Numbered from the stretch's first letter, positions 1-12,217 are shown. The stretch is DNA of 64,000 nucleotides from Sipunculus nudus (GCA_026874595.1 CM049311.1:44207676-44271675), one strand, 5' to 3'. Notes: a model not told the origin generated them from the letters alone. Numbers and translations are program-made.

Positions 1-236
1 AAGCTACATGTCAGAAAGGCCAGGTGATGACGAAAAAAATGAGCTATTGCAGAAGTGGATACGCCTATTTATGGCAAAGTTATAGTGCAAAAACCGTTAA
101 CCATACTTGTCGTGACCTTGAACCTTGACCTTGGAGCAATGTTGACCAAAAACAATAGGGCACCTAGAAATCGGTTTGTCAATCAAGCCTGTAAGTTTCA
201 AGTTGATTGATGCAAAAATGTGACCTGGAGAGTCGT
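1..236 (+). repeat. Family A tail module (A5), left edge of window
   Basis: This is the 3' part of a family A unit whose head lies outside the window. It begins inside the AAGCTACATGTCAGAA segment and lacks the GAAGA present at the same place in later units. It carries two nuclear-receptor type half-sites (TGACCTTGA, near 115-135) and ends with the GTCGTGACAAAC lead-in to the microsatellite. No reading frame is supported. Confidence 0.85.
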
Positions 237-354
237 GACAAACAAACAAACAAACAAACAAACAAACAAACAAACAAACAGACAAACAGACAAACAGACA
301 TACGCAACTGACGAACATGCTTGCCGAAATCGAAGATTTCCGGCAAGCAATAAA
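237..354 (+). repeat. (CAAA)n(CAGA)n microsatellite plus one hairpin cassette
   Basis: A run of CAAA tetranucleotides changes into CAGA-containing repeats, then CATACGCAACTGACGAACAT, then a hairpin at 319-348. The hairpin arms are CTTGCCGAAATC and GATTTCCGGCAAG around a GAA loop, with one bulged base. The minus strand translates as a CLFVC-type low-complexity peptide, which is only the hexanucleotide read as codons. Confidence 0.9.
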
Positions 355-365
355 GTTGTGACTGT

Positions 366-602
366 GCCTCCAACATGTATGATAATAGATGGGGCCCGGA
401 GAGGCCGTCACGGACCGCTGCACACGCCGGCCGCCCACCGTAAGGACCCTGCCGCCACTTGCGGCGACGGCACGTGTCTTCGTGGTTTGGCGAAAAACGG
501 CGCCAGATTTGACGAGACTAACAATGTGACCCCTGAATGTGACTGCGAGTGTCAGCTGCTATCCAGCGCTGCAAACCATGTGTCTGTAGCGTGAAAAATG
601 AC
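366..602 (+). repeat. GC-rich head block of family A (first of 16)
   Basis: This CpG-rich stretch of about 235 bp stands out from the AT-rich surroundings and includes a small GCCGC-CACTT-GCGGC hairpin near 450-465. Further copies start at about 4336, 5711, 6997, 8372, 9658, 11020, 15075, 16442, 20211, 21716, 25978, 31774, 33052, 35612 and 36887. Type 1 copies (up to 20.2 kb) have a CACGTG where type 2 copies (from 21.7 kb) have CGAGTG. An open frame crosses it, but differences between the two types mostly change amino acids, so I do not call it coding. Confidence 0.85.
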
Positions 603-809
603 AGAATTATAGGCATTTCTTTGAATGGTCACGTGTTCTCGTTTCACGAGAAACGGTGCGAGATATGACGAGACTTGCGATTGAATGACTAAGAACTAGA
701 CGGATGCTGTCTAACGCCGAAAACCAGACCTTTCTATGGCAAATATCAACAGAGATAGAAGCAGGTAAACTTCGTATTTTCAAGTTGTCACGTTTTACCC
801 CAAAATTTG

Positions 810-823
810 GTAACCATGGTAAC
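810..823 (+). promoter_or_regulatory. X-box-like (RFX) palindrome GTAACCATGGTAAC
   Basis: This matches the RFX-family X-box form GTNRCC-AT-GGYAAC. A complete family A unit has two copies (here 810-823 and 1265-1278), in modules that otherwise differ. The M arrays have it every third monomer (for example 3869-3882), and family B has the fully symmetric form GTAACCATGGTTAC (for example 24565-24578). Binding is not shown; the match is by motif only. Confidence 0.5.
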
Positions 824-956
824 GGCAGTACAAAGCTACATGTGCGGAGCAATAAGCCAATGTTCCTAGTTTCAGATACCACAAAAAAAATGGTGTCACG
901 TTTAATATTTTTTGAGATATTGCAGAAAAATGATATGTTACAGTGTTTCATGTACC

Positions 957-970
957 ACGCCCCCTGGTGG
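957..970 (-). promoter_or_regulatory. CTCF-like core CCACCAGGGGGCGT in family A
   Basis: Read on the minus strand, the site fits the CTCF core CCASYAGRKGGCRS at all but the last position. The same site recurs in family A units at about 4928, 6302, 7589, 8963, 10249, 11611, 15667, 17033, 20802, 22307, 26569, 32366, 33643 and 37479, always in this orientation. Unit 15 has one change (ATGCCCCC, near 36204). The flanks (CTATTTCC on the plus strand) are also shared with family B. Confidence 0.55.
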
Positions 971-1563
971 CTATTTCCCAAAAATGAAAAATTGATTTCG
1001 AGATATTTATAAATGACAGAAAATATATCAATTTCAAAGCCACTGTTAAAAAAATGCGGCCTGTAGGTCATATTTAATGAAATCTCGGAAACTCTCGTTT
1101 GGCAAGAAATGGTGCGAGATTTGGGGAGACTTTTAGTTTTATCATGTCAAGCTGCCTATAAGGTACATAATGACCAAAACCAGACGTCTGTAGCTTAAAA
1201 ATTGACAAAGTTACAAAAAATGGTCGTGTTATTTCCAATTTCCATGATTTTTGCCCAAAAAAATGTAACCATGGTAACGGCAAATTTAAGTAAGCTACAT
1301 GTCAGAAGAAAGGCCAGGTGATGACGAAAAAAATTAGCTATTGCAGAAGTGGATACGCCTATTTATGGCAAAGTTATAGTGCAAAAACCGTTAACCATAC
1401 TTGTCGTGACCTTGAACCTTGACCTTGGAGCAATGTTGACCAAAAACAATAGGGCACCTAGAAATCGGTTTGTCAATCAAGCCTGTAAGTTTCAAGTTGA
1501 TTGATGCAAAAATGTGACCTGGAGAGTCGTGACAAACAAACAAACAAACAAACAAACAAACAA

Positions 1564-3890
1564 GATGACCAGAGGTCACGCGCTTGCCGGAAATGGAAAT
1601 GATACAGACAGATAGACAGAGAGTGCATGTAGAAACAGTCATATGAATGAGCAACATTGTGGGAGCAGCAGAAACGGATAATATGTTTATTTATGCATGC
1701 TGACCTTTAACAGCTGCATATCTTTCTAGTGTAAAAGGGACCAAGTTCAAAATTTTTTCATGAAATCCCGTTAATCTCGTTTGACAAGAAGCAGTGAGAC
1801 GTTTTCAGGTTTGTCATGTCAAGCTGGTCAAATGATATGAAATGCCGAAAACTAGACCTGTCTAGCTATAAAAGCCGCTGAGTTATAAGCATTTGCATGA
1901 AATCTCGTGTTTTCTCGTTTGACGGGAAATGGTGCGAGCTTTGGCGAGATTTCCAGTTTTGTCATGTCAGGTTTGTCAAATATTACAAAATCCCGGAAAC
2001 TAGAACTGTCTAACTGCAAAAGTCGCCGTCTTATCAGCATTTACGTGAAATCATGTTTTTTTCTCGCTTGACGAGATATAGTACGAGATTTGGCAAGACG
2101 AGCAGTTTTATTATGTCAAGACGGCCAAACGTTACGAAATGGCGAAAACTAGATCCGTCTAGCTGTAAAAGTCGCCGAGTTATAAGCATTTCCGTGTACT
2201 CTCGTGTTTTCTCGTTTGACGAGATATGGTGCAGGATTTGGCCAGTCTTGTAGATTTGTCATATCAAACTCTCTAAATGTTATGAAATGGCGAAAACTAC
2301 ATCTGTCTAGCTGTAAAAGTCGCCGAGTTATTAGCATTTCTGTAAAATCTCCTTTTTTATCGTTTGACGAGATATGGTGCGAGATTTGGCCAGTCTTGCA
2401 GGTTTGTCATGTCAAGCCGTCCAAATGTTAATGAATGCCGAAAACTAGACCTGTCTAGCTGTAAAACTCGCCGAGTTATAAGCATTTCCGTGAAATCTCG
2501 TGTTTTCTCGTTTGACGAGATAGGGTGGAGATTTGGCCTGACTTGCACATCTATCGTGTCAAGCTGGTCATGTGGAAGGAAATGCCGGAAACCAGACCTG
2601 TCTAGCTGTAAAACTGGCCCAGTTATAAGCATTTTCGTGAAATTTCGTGTTTTCTCGTTTGACGAGATACGGTGCGAGATTTGGCCTGTCTTGCAGCACT
2701 GTCGTGTCAAGCTTGTTTGGTGAAACGAAAATGCCGAAAACCAGACCTGTCTAGCTGTAAAAGTCGCCGAGTTATAAGCATTTCCGCGAAGTCTCGTTTT
2801 TTCTCGTTTGACGAGATATTGCGCGAGATTTGGCGTGACTTTCAGTTCTGTCGTGTCAAGCTGGTCATGTGGAACAAAATGCCGAAAACTAGATCTGCCT
2901 AGCTTAAAAACTGACAAAGTTACAAAAAATGGTCGTGTTATTTCTAATTTCCATGATTTTTGCCCAAAAAATGTAACCATGGTAACGGCACTTGCATATC
3001 TGTCGTGTCAAGCTTGTCTAGTGGAACTAAATGCCGAAAACCAGACGTGTCTAGCTGTAAAACTGGCCCAGTTATAAGCATTTCCGTGAAATCTCGTGTT
3101 TTCTCGTTTGACGAGATACGGTGCGAGATTTGGCCTGTCTTGCAACTCTGTCGTGTCAAGCTTGTTTGGTGGAACGAAATGCCGAAAACCAGACCTGTCT
3201 AGCTGTAAAAGTCGCCGAGTTATAAGCATTTCCGCGAAGTCTCGTTTTTTCTCGTTTGACGAGATATGGTGCGAGATTTGGCGTGACTTTCAGTTCTGTC
3301 GTGTCAAGCTGGTTATGTGGAACAAAATGCCGAAAACTAGATCTGCCTAGCTTAAAAACTGACAAAGTTACAAAAAATGGTCGTGTTATTTCCAATTTCC
3401 ATGATTTTTGCCCAAAAAATGTAACCATGGTAACGGCACTTGCATATCTGTCGTGTCAAGCTGGTCTAGTGGAACTAAATGCCGAAAACCAGACGTGTCT
3501 AGCTGTAAAACAGGCCCAGTTATAAGCATTTCCGTGAAATCTCGTGTTTTCTCGTTTGACGAGATACGGTGCGAGATTTGGCTTGTCTTGCAACTCTGTC
3601 GTGTCAAGCTTGTCTGGTGGAACGAAATGCCGAAAACCAGACCTGTCTAGCTGTAAAAGTCGCCGAGTTATAAGCATTTCCGCGAAGTCTCGTTTTTTCT
3701 CGTTTGACGAGATATGGCGCGAGATTTGGCGTGACTTTCAGTTCTGTCGTGTCAAGCTGGTCATGTGGAACAAAATGCCGAAAACTAGATCTGCCTAGCT
3801 TAAAAACTGACAAAGTTACAAAAAATGGTCGTGTTATTTCCAATTTCCGTGATTTTTGCCGAAAAAATGTAACCATGGTAACGGCAAATT
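1564..3890 (+). repeat. M1: array of about 148 bp monomers
   Basis: A leader of about 200 bp follows the (CAAA)n tract; it contains the inverted repeat TGACC-AGA-GGTCA, CGCTTGCCGG and a purine-rich stretch. About 14 monomers follow. The landmark TCTCGTTTGACGAGA, itself an inverted repeat, occurs near 1776, 1914, 2063, 2211, 2360, 2507, 2654, 2803, 3103, 3251, 3551 and 3699, so the spacing is mostly 147-149 bp. From about 2650 on, monomers group in threes with a 448 bp period, the third carrying the X-box-like site instead of the landmark. Reading frames here are 49-50-residue periodic shadows of the monomer. Confidence 0.9.
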
Positions 3891-4335
3891 TAAGTAAGCT
3901 ACATGTCAAAAGAAAGGCCAGGTGATGACGAAAAAAATGAGCTATTGCAGAAGTGAATAAGCCTATTTATGGCGAAGTTATAGTGCAAAAACCGTTAACC
4001 ATACCTGTCGTGACCTTGACCCTTGACCTTGGAGCAATGTTGACCTAAAACAATAGGGCACCTAGAAATCGGTTTGTCAATCAAGCCTGTAAGTTTCAAG
4101 TTGATTGATGCAAAAGTGTGACCTGGAGAGTCGTGACAAACAAACAAACAAACAAACAAACAAACAAACAAAGAGACAAACAGACATACGCAACTGACGA
4201 ACATGCTTGCCGAAATCGAAGATTTCCGGCAAGCAACAAACAAACAAACAGACAAACAGACAAACAGACATACGCAACTGACGAACATGCTTGCCGAAAT
4301 CGAAGATTTCCGGCAAGCAATAAAGTTGTGACTGT
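3891..4335 (+). repeat. A5 tail module with two hairpin cassettes
   Basis: After the X-box-like site at 3869-3882 the sequence returns to the family A tail (GTAAGCTACATGTCAAAAG), the half-site cluster with the TGACCTTGACCC variant, (CAAA)n, and two hairpin cassettes whose CATACG landmarks are near 4186 and 4268. The next GC-rich head follows directly. Confidence 0.85.
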
Positions 4336-5710
4336 GCCTCCAACATGTATGATAATAGATGGGGCCCGGAGAGGCCGTCACGGACCGCTGCACACGCCGG
4401 CCGCCCACCGTAAGGACCCTGCCGCCACTTGCGGCGACGGCACGTGTCTTCGTGGTTTGGCGAAAAACGGCGCCAGATTTGACGAGACTAACAATGTGAC
4501 CCCTGAATGTGACTGCGAGTGTCAGCTGCTATCCAGCGCTGCAAACCATGTGTCTGTAGCGTGAAAAATGACAGAATTATAGGCATTTCTTTGAATGGTC
4601 ACGTGTTCTCGTTTCACGAGAAACGGTGCGAGATATGACGAGACTTGCGATTGAATGACTAAGAACTAGACGGATGCTGTCTAACGCCGAAAACCAGACC
4701 TTTCTATGGCAAATATCAACAGAGATAGAAGCAGGTAAACTTCGTATTTTCAAGTTGTCACGTTTTACCCCAAAATTTGGTAACCATGGTAACGGCAGTA
4801 CAAAGCTACATGTGCGGAGCAATAAGCCAATGTTCCTAGTTTCAGATACCACAAAAAAAAATGGTGTCACGTTTAATATTTTTTGAGATATTGCAGAAAA
4901 ATGATATGTTACAGTGTTTCATGTACCACGCCCCCTGGTGGCTATTTCCCAAAAATGAAAAATTGATTTCGAGATATTTATAAATGACAGAAAATATATC
5001 AATTTCAAAGCCACTGTTAAAAAAATGCGGCCTGTAGGTCATATTTAATGAAATCTCGGAAACTCTCGTTTGGCAAGAAATGGTGCGAGATTTGGCGAGA
5101 CTTTTAGTTTTATCATGTCAAGCTGCCTATAAGGTACATAATGACCAAAACCAGACGTCTGTAGCTTAAAAATTGACAAAGTTACAAAAAATGGTCGTGT
5201 TATTTCCAATTTCCATGATTTTTGCCCAAAAAAATGTAACCATGGTAACGGCAAATTTAAGTAAGCTACATGTCAGAAGAAAGGCCAGGTGATGACGAAA
5301 AAAATTAGCTATTGCAGAAGTGGATACGCCTATTTATGGCAAAGTTATAGTGCAAAAACCGTTAACCATACTTGTCGTGACCTTGAACCTTGACCTTGGA
5401 GCAATGTTGACCAAAAACAATAGGGCACCTAGAAATCGGTTTATCAATCAAGCCTGTAAGTTTCAAGTTGATTGATGCAAAAATGTGACCTGGAGAGTCG
5501 TGACAAACAAACAAACAAACAAACAAACAAACAAACAGACAAACAGACAAACAGACATACGCAACTGACGAACATGCTTGCCGAAATCGAAGATTTCCGG
5601 CAAGCAACAAACAAACAAACAAACAGACAAACAGACAAACAGACATACGCAACTGACGAACATGCTTGCCGAAATCGAAGATTTCCGGCAAGCAATAAAG
5701 TTGTGACTGT
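4336..5710 (+). repeat. Family A unit 2, two cassettes
   Basis: A full type 1 unit of 1,375 bp. It has a 9-A run after ATACCAC, one more than unit 1, which alone shifts the minus-strand open frame. It ends in two hairpin cassettes (landmarks near 5555 and 5644). Confidence 0.85.
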
Positions 5711-6996
5711 GCCTCCAACATGTATGATAATAGATGGGGCCCGGAGAGGCCGTCACGGACCGCTGCACACGCCGGCCGCCCACCGTAAGGACCCTGCCGC
5801 CACTTGCGGCGACGGCACGTGTCTTCGTGGTTTGGCGAAAAACGGCGCCAGATTTGACGAGACTAACAATGTGACCCCTGAATGTGACTGCGAGTGTCAG
5901 CTGCTATCCAGCGCTGCAAACCATGTGTCTGTAGCGTGAAAAATGACAGAATTATAGGCATTTCTTTGAATGGTCACGTGTTCTCGTTTCACGAGAAACG
6001 GTGCGAGATATGACGAGACTTGCGATTGAATGACTAAGAACTAGACGGATGCTGTCTAACGCCGAAAACCAGACCTTTCTATGGCAAATATCAACAGAGA
6101 TAGAAGCAGGTAAACTTCGTATTTTCAAGTTGTCACGTTTTACCCCAAAATTTGGTAACCATGGTAACGGCAGTACAAAGCTACATGTGCGGAGCAATAA
6201 GCCAATGTTCCTAGTTTCAGATACCACAAAAAAAATGGTGTCACGTTTAATATTTTTTGAGATATTGCAGAAAAATGATATGTTACAGTGTTTCATGTAC
6301 CACGCCCCCTGGTGGCTATTTCCCAAAAATGAAAAATAGATTTCGAGATATTTATAAATGACAGAAAATATATCAATTTCAAAGCCACTGTTAAAAAAAT
6401 GCGGCCTGTAGGTCATATTTAATGAAATCTCGGAAACTCTCGTTTGGCAAGAAATGGTGCGAGATTTGGCGAGACTTTTAGTTTTATCATGTCAAGCTGC
6501 CTATAAGGTACATAATGACCAAAACCAGACGTCTGTAGCTTAAAAATTGACAAAGTTACAAAAAATGGTCGTGTTATTTCCAATTTCCATGATTTTTGCC
6601 CAAAAAAATGTAACCATGGTAACGGCAAATTTAAGTAAGCTACATGTCAGAAGAAAGGCCAGGTGATGACGAAAAAAATTAGCTATTGCAGAAGTGGATA
6701 CGCCTATTTATGGCAAAGTTATAGTGCAAAAACCGTTAACCATACTTGTCGTGACCTTGAACCTTGACCTTGGAGCAATGTTGACCAAAAACAATAGGGC
6801 ACCTAGAAATCGGTTTATCAATCAAGCCTGTAAGTTTCAAGTTGATTGATGCAAAAATGTGACCTGGAGAGTCGTGACAAACAAACAAACAAACAAACAA
6901 ACAAACAAACAGACAAACAGACAAACAGACATACGCAACTGACGAACATGCTTGCCGAAATCGAAGATTTCCGGCAAGCAATAAAGTTGTGACTGT
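5711..6996 (+). repeat. Family A unit 3, one cassette
   Basis: A full type 1 unit of 1,286 bp ending in a single cassette (near 6929). It is the first with GAAAAATAG in place of GAAAAATTG in the CTCF module. That marker is shared by units 3 to 6 and identifies them as one recently amplified group. Confidence 0.85.
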
Positions 6997-8371
6997 GCCT
7001 CCAACATGTATGATAATAGATGGGGCCCGGAGAGGCCGTCACGGACCGCTGCACACGCCGGCCGCCCACCGTAAGGACCCTGCCGCCACTTGCGGCGACG
7101 GCACGTGTCTTCGTGGTTTGGCGAAAAACGGCGCCAGATTTGACGAGACTAACAATGTGACCCCTGAATGTGACTGCGAGTGTCAGCTGCTATCCAGCGC
7201 TGCAAACCATGTGTCTGTAGCGTGAAAAATGACAGAATTATAGGCATTTCTTTGAATGGTCACGTGTTCTCGTTTCACGAGAAACGGTGCGAGATATGAC
7301 GAGACTTGCGATTGAATGACTAAGAACTAGACGGATGCTGTCTAACGCCGAAAACCAGACCTTTCTATGGCAAATATCAACAGAGATAGAAGCAGGTAAA
7401 CTTCGTATTTTCAAGTTGTCACGTTTTACCCCAAAATTTGGTAACCATGGTAACGGCAGTACAAAGCTACATGTGCGGAGCAATAAGCCAATGTTCCTAG
7501 TTTCAGATACCACAAAAAAAAATGGTGTCACGTTTAATATTTTTTGAGATATTGCAGAAAAATGATATGTTACAGTGTTTCATGTACCACGCCCCCTGGT
7601 GGCTATTTCCCAAAAATGAAAAATAGATTTCGAGATATTTATAAATGACAGAAAATATATCAATTTCAAAGCCACTGTTAAAAAAATGCGGCCTGTAGGT
7701 CATATTTAATGAAATCTCGGAAACTCTCGTTTGGCAAGAAATGGTGCGAGATTTGGCGAGACTTTTAGTTTTATCATGTCAAGCTGCCTATAAGGTACAT
7801 AATGACCAAAACCAGACGTCTGTAGCTTAAAAATTGACAAAGTTACAAAAAATGGTCGTGTTATTTCCAATTTCCATGATTTTTGCCCAAAAAAATGTAA
7901 CCATGGTAACGGCAAATTTAAGTAAGCTACATGTCAGAAGAAAGGCCAGGTGATGACGAAAAAAATTAGCTATTGCAGAAGTGGATACGCCTATTTATGG
8001 CAAAGTTATAGTGCAAAAACCGTTAACCATACTTGTCGTGACCTTGAACCTTGACCTTGGAGCAATGTTGACCAAAAACAATAGGGCACCTAGAAATCGG
8101 TTTATCAATCAAGCCTGTAAGTTTCAAGTTGATTGATGCAAAAATGTGACCTGGAGAGTCGTGACAAACAAACAAACAAACAAACAAACAAACAAACAGA
8201 CAAACAGACAAACAGACATACGCAACTGACGAACATGCTTGCCGAAATCGAAGATTTCCGGCAAGCAACAAACAAACAAACAAACAGACAAACAGACAAA
8301 CAGACATACGCAACTGACGAACATGCTTGCCGAAATCGAAGATTTCCGGCAAGCAATAAAGTTGTGACTGT
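6997..8371 (+). repeat. Family A unit 4, two cassettes
   Basis: A 1,375 bp unit with the GAAAAATAG marker and a 9-A run. With unit 3 it forms a dimer that reappears 2,661 bp downstream as units 5 and 6. Confidence 0.85.
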
Positions 8372-9657
8372 GCCTCCAACATGTATGATAATAGATGGGG
8401 CCCGGAGAGGCCGTCACGGACCGCTGCACACGCCGGCCGCCCACCGTAAGGACCCTGCCGCCACTTGCGGCGACGGCACGTGTCTTCGTGGTTTGGCGAA
8501 AAACGGCGCCAGATTTGACGAGACTAACAATGTGACCCCTGAATGTGACTGCGAGTGTCAGCTGCTATCCAGCGCTGCAAACCATGTGTCTGTAGCGTGA
8601 AAAATGACAGAATTATAGGCATTTCTTTGAATGGTCACGTGTTCTCGTTTCACGAGAAACGGTGCGAGATATGACGAGACTTGCGATTGAATGACTAAGA
8701 ACTAGACGGATGCTGTCTAACGCCGAAAACCAGACCTTTCTATGGCAAATATCAACAGAGATAGAAGCAGGTAAACTTCGTATTTTCAAGTTGTCACGTT
8801 TTACCCCAAAATTTGGTAACCATGGTAACGGCAGTACAAAGCTACATGTGCGGAGCAATAAGCCAATGTTCCTAGTTTCAGATACCACAAAAAAAATGGT
8901 GTCACGTTTAATATTTTTTGAGATATTGCAGAAAAATGATATGTTACAGTGTTTCATGTACCACGCCCCCTGGTGGCTATTTCCCAAAAATGAAAAATAG
9001 ATTTCGAGATATTTATAAATGACAGAAAATATATCAATTTCAAAGCCACTGTTAAAAAAATGCGGCCTGTAGGTCATATTTAATGAAATCTCGGAAACTC
9101 TCGTTTGGCAAGAAATGGTGCGAGATTTGGCGAGACTTTTAGTTTTATCATGTCAAGCTGCCTATAAGGTACATAATGACCAAAACCAGACGTCTGTAGC
9201 TTAAAAATTGACAAAGTTACAAAAAATGGTCGTGTTATTTCCAATTTCCATGATTTTTGCCCAAAAAAATGTAACCATGGTAACGGCAAATTTAAGTAAG
9301 CTACATGTCAGAAGAAAGGCCAGGTGATGACGAAAAAAATTAGCTATTGCAGAAGTGGATACGCCTATTTATGGCAAAGTTATAGTGCAAAAACCGTTAA
9401 CCATACTTGTCGTGACCTTGAACCTTGACCTTGGAGCAATGTTGACCAAAAACAATAGGGCACCTAGAAATCGGTTTATCAATCAAGCCTGTAAGTTTCA
9501 AGTTGATTGATGCAAAAATGTGACCTGGAGAGTCGTGACAAACAAACAAACAAACAAACAAACAAACAAACAGACAAACAGACAAACAGACATACGCAAC
9601 TGACGAACATGCTTGCCGAAATCGAAGATTTCCGGCAAGCAATAAAGTTGTGACTGT
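8372..9657 (+). repeat. Family A unit 5, one cassette
   Basis: This is a copy of unit 3 at a 2,661 bp offset. The open frames of the two units have the same lengths and translations. It ends in one hairpin cassette near 9590. Confidence 0.85.
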
Positions 9658-11019
9658 GCCTCCAACATGTATGATAATAGATGGGGCCCGGAGAGGCCGT
9701 CACGGACCGCTGCACACGCCGGCCGCCCACCGTAAGGACCCTGCCGCCACTTGCGGCGACGGCACGTGTCTTCGTGGTTTGGCGAAAAACGGCGCCAGAT
9801 TTGACGAGACTAACAATGTGACCCCTGAATGTGACTGCGAGTGTCAGCTGCTATCCAGCGCTGCAAACCATGTGTCTGTAGCGTGAAAAATGACAGAATT
9901 ATAGGCATTTCTTTGAATGGTCACGTGTTCTCGTTTCACGAGAAACGGTGCGAGATATGACGAGACTTGCGATTGAATGACTAAGAACTAGACGGATGCT
10001 GTCTAACGCCGAAAACCAGACCTTTCTATGGCAAATATCAACAGAGATAGAAGCAGGTAAACTTCGTATTTTCAAGTTGTCACGTTTTACCCCAAAATTT
10101 GGTAACCATGGTAACGGCAGTACAAAGCTACATGTGCGGAGCAATAAGCCAATGTTCCTAGTTTCAGATACCACAAAAAAAATGGTGTCACGTTTAATAT
10201 TTTTTGAGATATTGCAGAAAAATGATATGTTACAGTGTTTCATGTACCACGCCCCCTGGTGGCTATTTCCCAAAAATGAAAAATAGATTTCGAGATATTT
10301 ATAAATGACAGAAAATATATCAATTTCAAAGCCACTGTTAAAAAAATGCGGCCTGTAGGTCATATTTAATGAAATCTCGGAAACTCTCGTTTGGCAAGAA
10401 ATGGTGCGAGATTTGGCGAGACTTTTAGTTTTATCATGTCAAGCTGCCTATAAGGTACATAATGACCAAAACCAGACGTCTGTAGCTTAAAAATTGACAA
10501 AGTTACAAAAAATGGTCGTGTTATTTCCAATTTCCATGATTTTTGCCCAAAAAAATGTAACCATGGTAACGGCAAATTTAAGTAAGCTACATGTCAGAAG
10601 AAAGGCCAGGTGATGACGAAAAAAATTAGCTATTGCAGAAGTGGATACGCCTATTTATGGCAAAGTTATAGTGCAAAAACCGTTAACCATACTTGTCGTG
10701 ACCTTGAACCTTGACCTTGGAGCAATGTTGACCAAAAACAATAGGGCACCTAGAAATCGGTTTATCAATCAAGCCTGTAAGTTTCAAGTTGATTGATGCA
10801 AAAATGTGACCTGGAGAGTCGTGACAAACAAACAAACAAACAAACAAACAAACAAACAGACAAACAGACAAACAGACATACGCAACTGACGAACATGCTT
10901 GCCGAAATCGAAGATTTCCGGCAAGCAACAAACAGACAAACAGACAAACAGACATACGCAACTGACGAACATGCTTGCCGAAATCGAAGATTTCCGGCAA
11001 GCAATAAAGTTGTGACTGT
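9658..11019 (+). repeat. Family A unit 6, two cassettes
   Basis: This is a copy of unit 4 at the 2,661 bp offset, with an 8-A instead of 9-A run. Its first cassette connector is shorter, giving a unit of 1,362 bp. The two cassettes are near 10876 and 10950. Confidence 0.85.
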
Positions 11020-12217
11020 GCCTCCAACATGTATGATAATAGATGGGGCCCGGAGAGGCCGCCACGGACCGCTGCACACGCCGGCCGCCCACCGTAAGGA
11101 CCCTGCCGCCACTTGCGGCGACGGCACGTGTCTTCGTGGTTTGGCGAAAAACGGCGCCAGATTTGACGAGACTAACAATGTGACCCCTGAATGTGACTGC
11201 GAGTGTCAGCTGCTATCCAGCGCTGCAAACCATGTGTCTGTAGCGTGAAAAATGACAGAATTATAGGCATTTCTTTGAATGGTCACGTGTTCTCGTTTCA
11301 CGAGAAACGGTGCGAGATATGACGAGACTTGCGATTGAATGACTAAGAACTAGACGGATGCTGTCTAACGCCGAAAACCAGACCTTTCTATGGCAAATAT
11401 CAACAGAGATAGAAGCAGGTAAACTTCGTATTTTCAAGTTGTCACGTTTTACCCCAAAATTTGGTAACCATGGTAACGGCAGTACAAAGCTACATGTGCG
11501 GAGCAATAAGCCAATGTTCCTAGTTTCAGATACCACAAAAAAAATGGTGTCACGTTTAATATTTTTTGAGATATTGCAGAAAAATGATATGTTACAGTGT
11601 TTCATGTACCACGCCCCCTGGTGGCTATTTCCCAAAAATGAAAAATTGATTTCGAGATATTTATAAATGACAGAAAATATATCAATTTCAAAGCCACTGT
11701 TAAAAAAATGCGGCCTGTAGGTCATATTTAATGAAATCTCGGAAACTCTCGTTTGGCAAGAAATGGTGCGAGATTTGGGGAGACTTTTAGTTTTATCATG
11801 TCAAGCTGCCTATAAGGTACATAATGACCAAAACCAGACGTCTGTAGCTTAAAAATTGACAAAGTTACAAAAAATGGTCGTGTTATTTCCAATTTCCATG
11901 ATTTTTGCCCAAAAAAATGTAACCATGGTAACGGCAAATTTAAGTAAGCTACATGTCAGAAGAAAGGCCAGGTGATGACGAAAAAAATTAGCTATTGCAG
12001 AAGTGGATACGCCTATTTATGGCAAAGTTATAGTGCAAAAACCGTTAACCATACTTGTCGTGACCTTGAACCTTGACCTTGGAGCAATGTTGACCAAAAA
12101 CAATAGGGCACCTAGAAATCGGTTTGTCAATCAAGCCTGTAAGTTTCAAGTTGATTGATGCAAAAATGTGACCTGGAGAGTCGTGACAAACAAACAAACA
12201 AACAAACAAACAAACAA
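11020..12217 (+). repeat. Family A unit 7 joined to a 148 bp array
   Basis: Like unit 1, it has the GATTTGGGGAGAC marker, and its (CAAA)n tract (12187-12217) goes straight into an M-array leader without a cassette. It differs from unit 1 in the head block (GGCCGCCACGG for GGCCGTCACGG). It opens the second copy of the 10,654 bp-offset segment. Confidence 0.85.

Larger units (their letters stand above)
366..1563 (+). repeat. Family A unit 1 (type 1) joined to a 148 bp array
   Basis: Module order is a GC-rich head (366-602), a module with CACGTG and an X-box-like site (810-823), a CTCF-like module (core 957-970, minus strand), a second X-box-like module (1265-1278), a half-site module near 1407-1430, and a (CAAA)n run (1533-1563). 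There is no hairpin cassette. The (CAAA)n runs directly into the leader of the 148 bp array. Marker bases (GATTTGGGGAGAC, an 8-A run after ATACCAC) match units 7 and 9 and place them in one sub-lineage. Confidence 0.85.

Noticed and set aside
97-438. Minus-strand frames rich in CLFVC/CLSVC (also at 4.0, 5.4, 8.0, 10.7, 14.7, 16.1, 19.7, 21.2, 53.4 kb)
   Set aside because: They are the (CAAA/CAGA)n tract and hairpin cassettes read as codons. They exist in all three phases at once and change length with the tract.
366-594. Plus-strand frame over the GC-rich head with paired cysteines
   Set aside because: It is repeated in 16 copies. Between types 1 and 2 roughly five differences change the residue (T to E, L to M, L to P among them) against one or two silent ones, so there is no sign of selection on a protein.
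607-1071. 154-residue minus-strand frame recurring in A units
   Set aside because: It is broken in units 2, 4 and 8 by one extra A in a homopolymer, and replaced by two other frames in type 2. No domain is recognisable and it runs across regulatory-like palindromes.
2357-2980. 207-residue minus-strand frame over the 148 bp array
   Set aside because: It exists only because some monomers are 147 bp, a multiple of three. It shows 49-residue periodicity and is lost where monomers are 148-149 bp.
1564-3890. Centromeric satellite
   Set aside because: Monomer length fits, but the arrays are short (1.3-2.3 kb) and mixed with dispersed-type modules. Nothing in the sequence specifically indicates a centromere.
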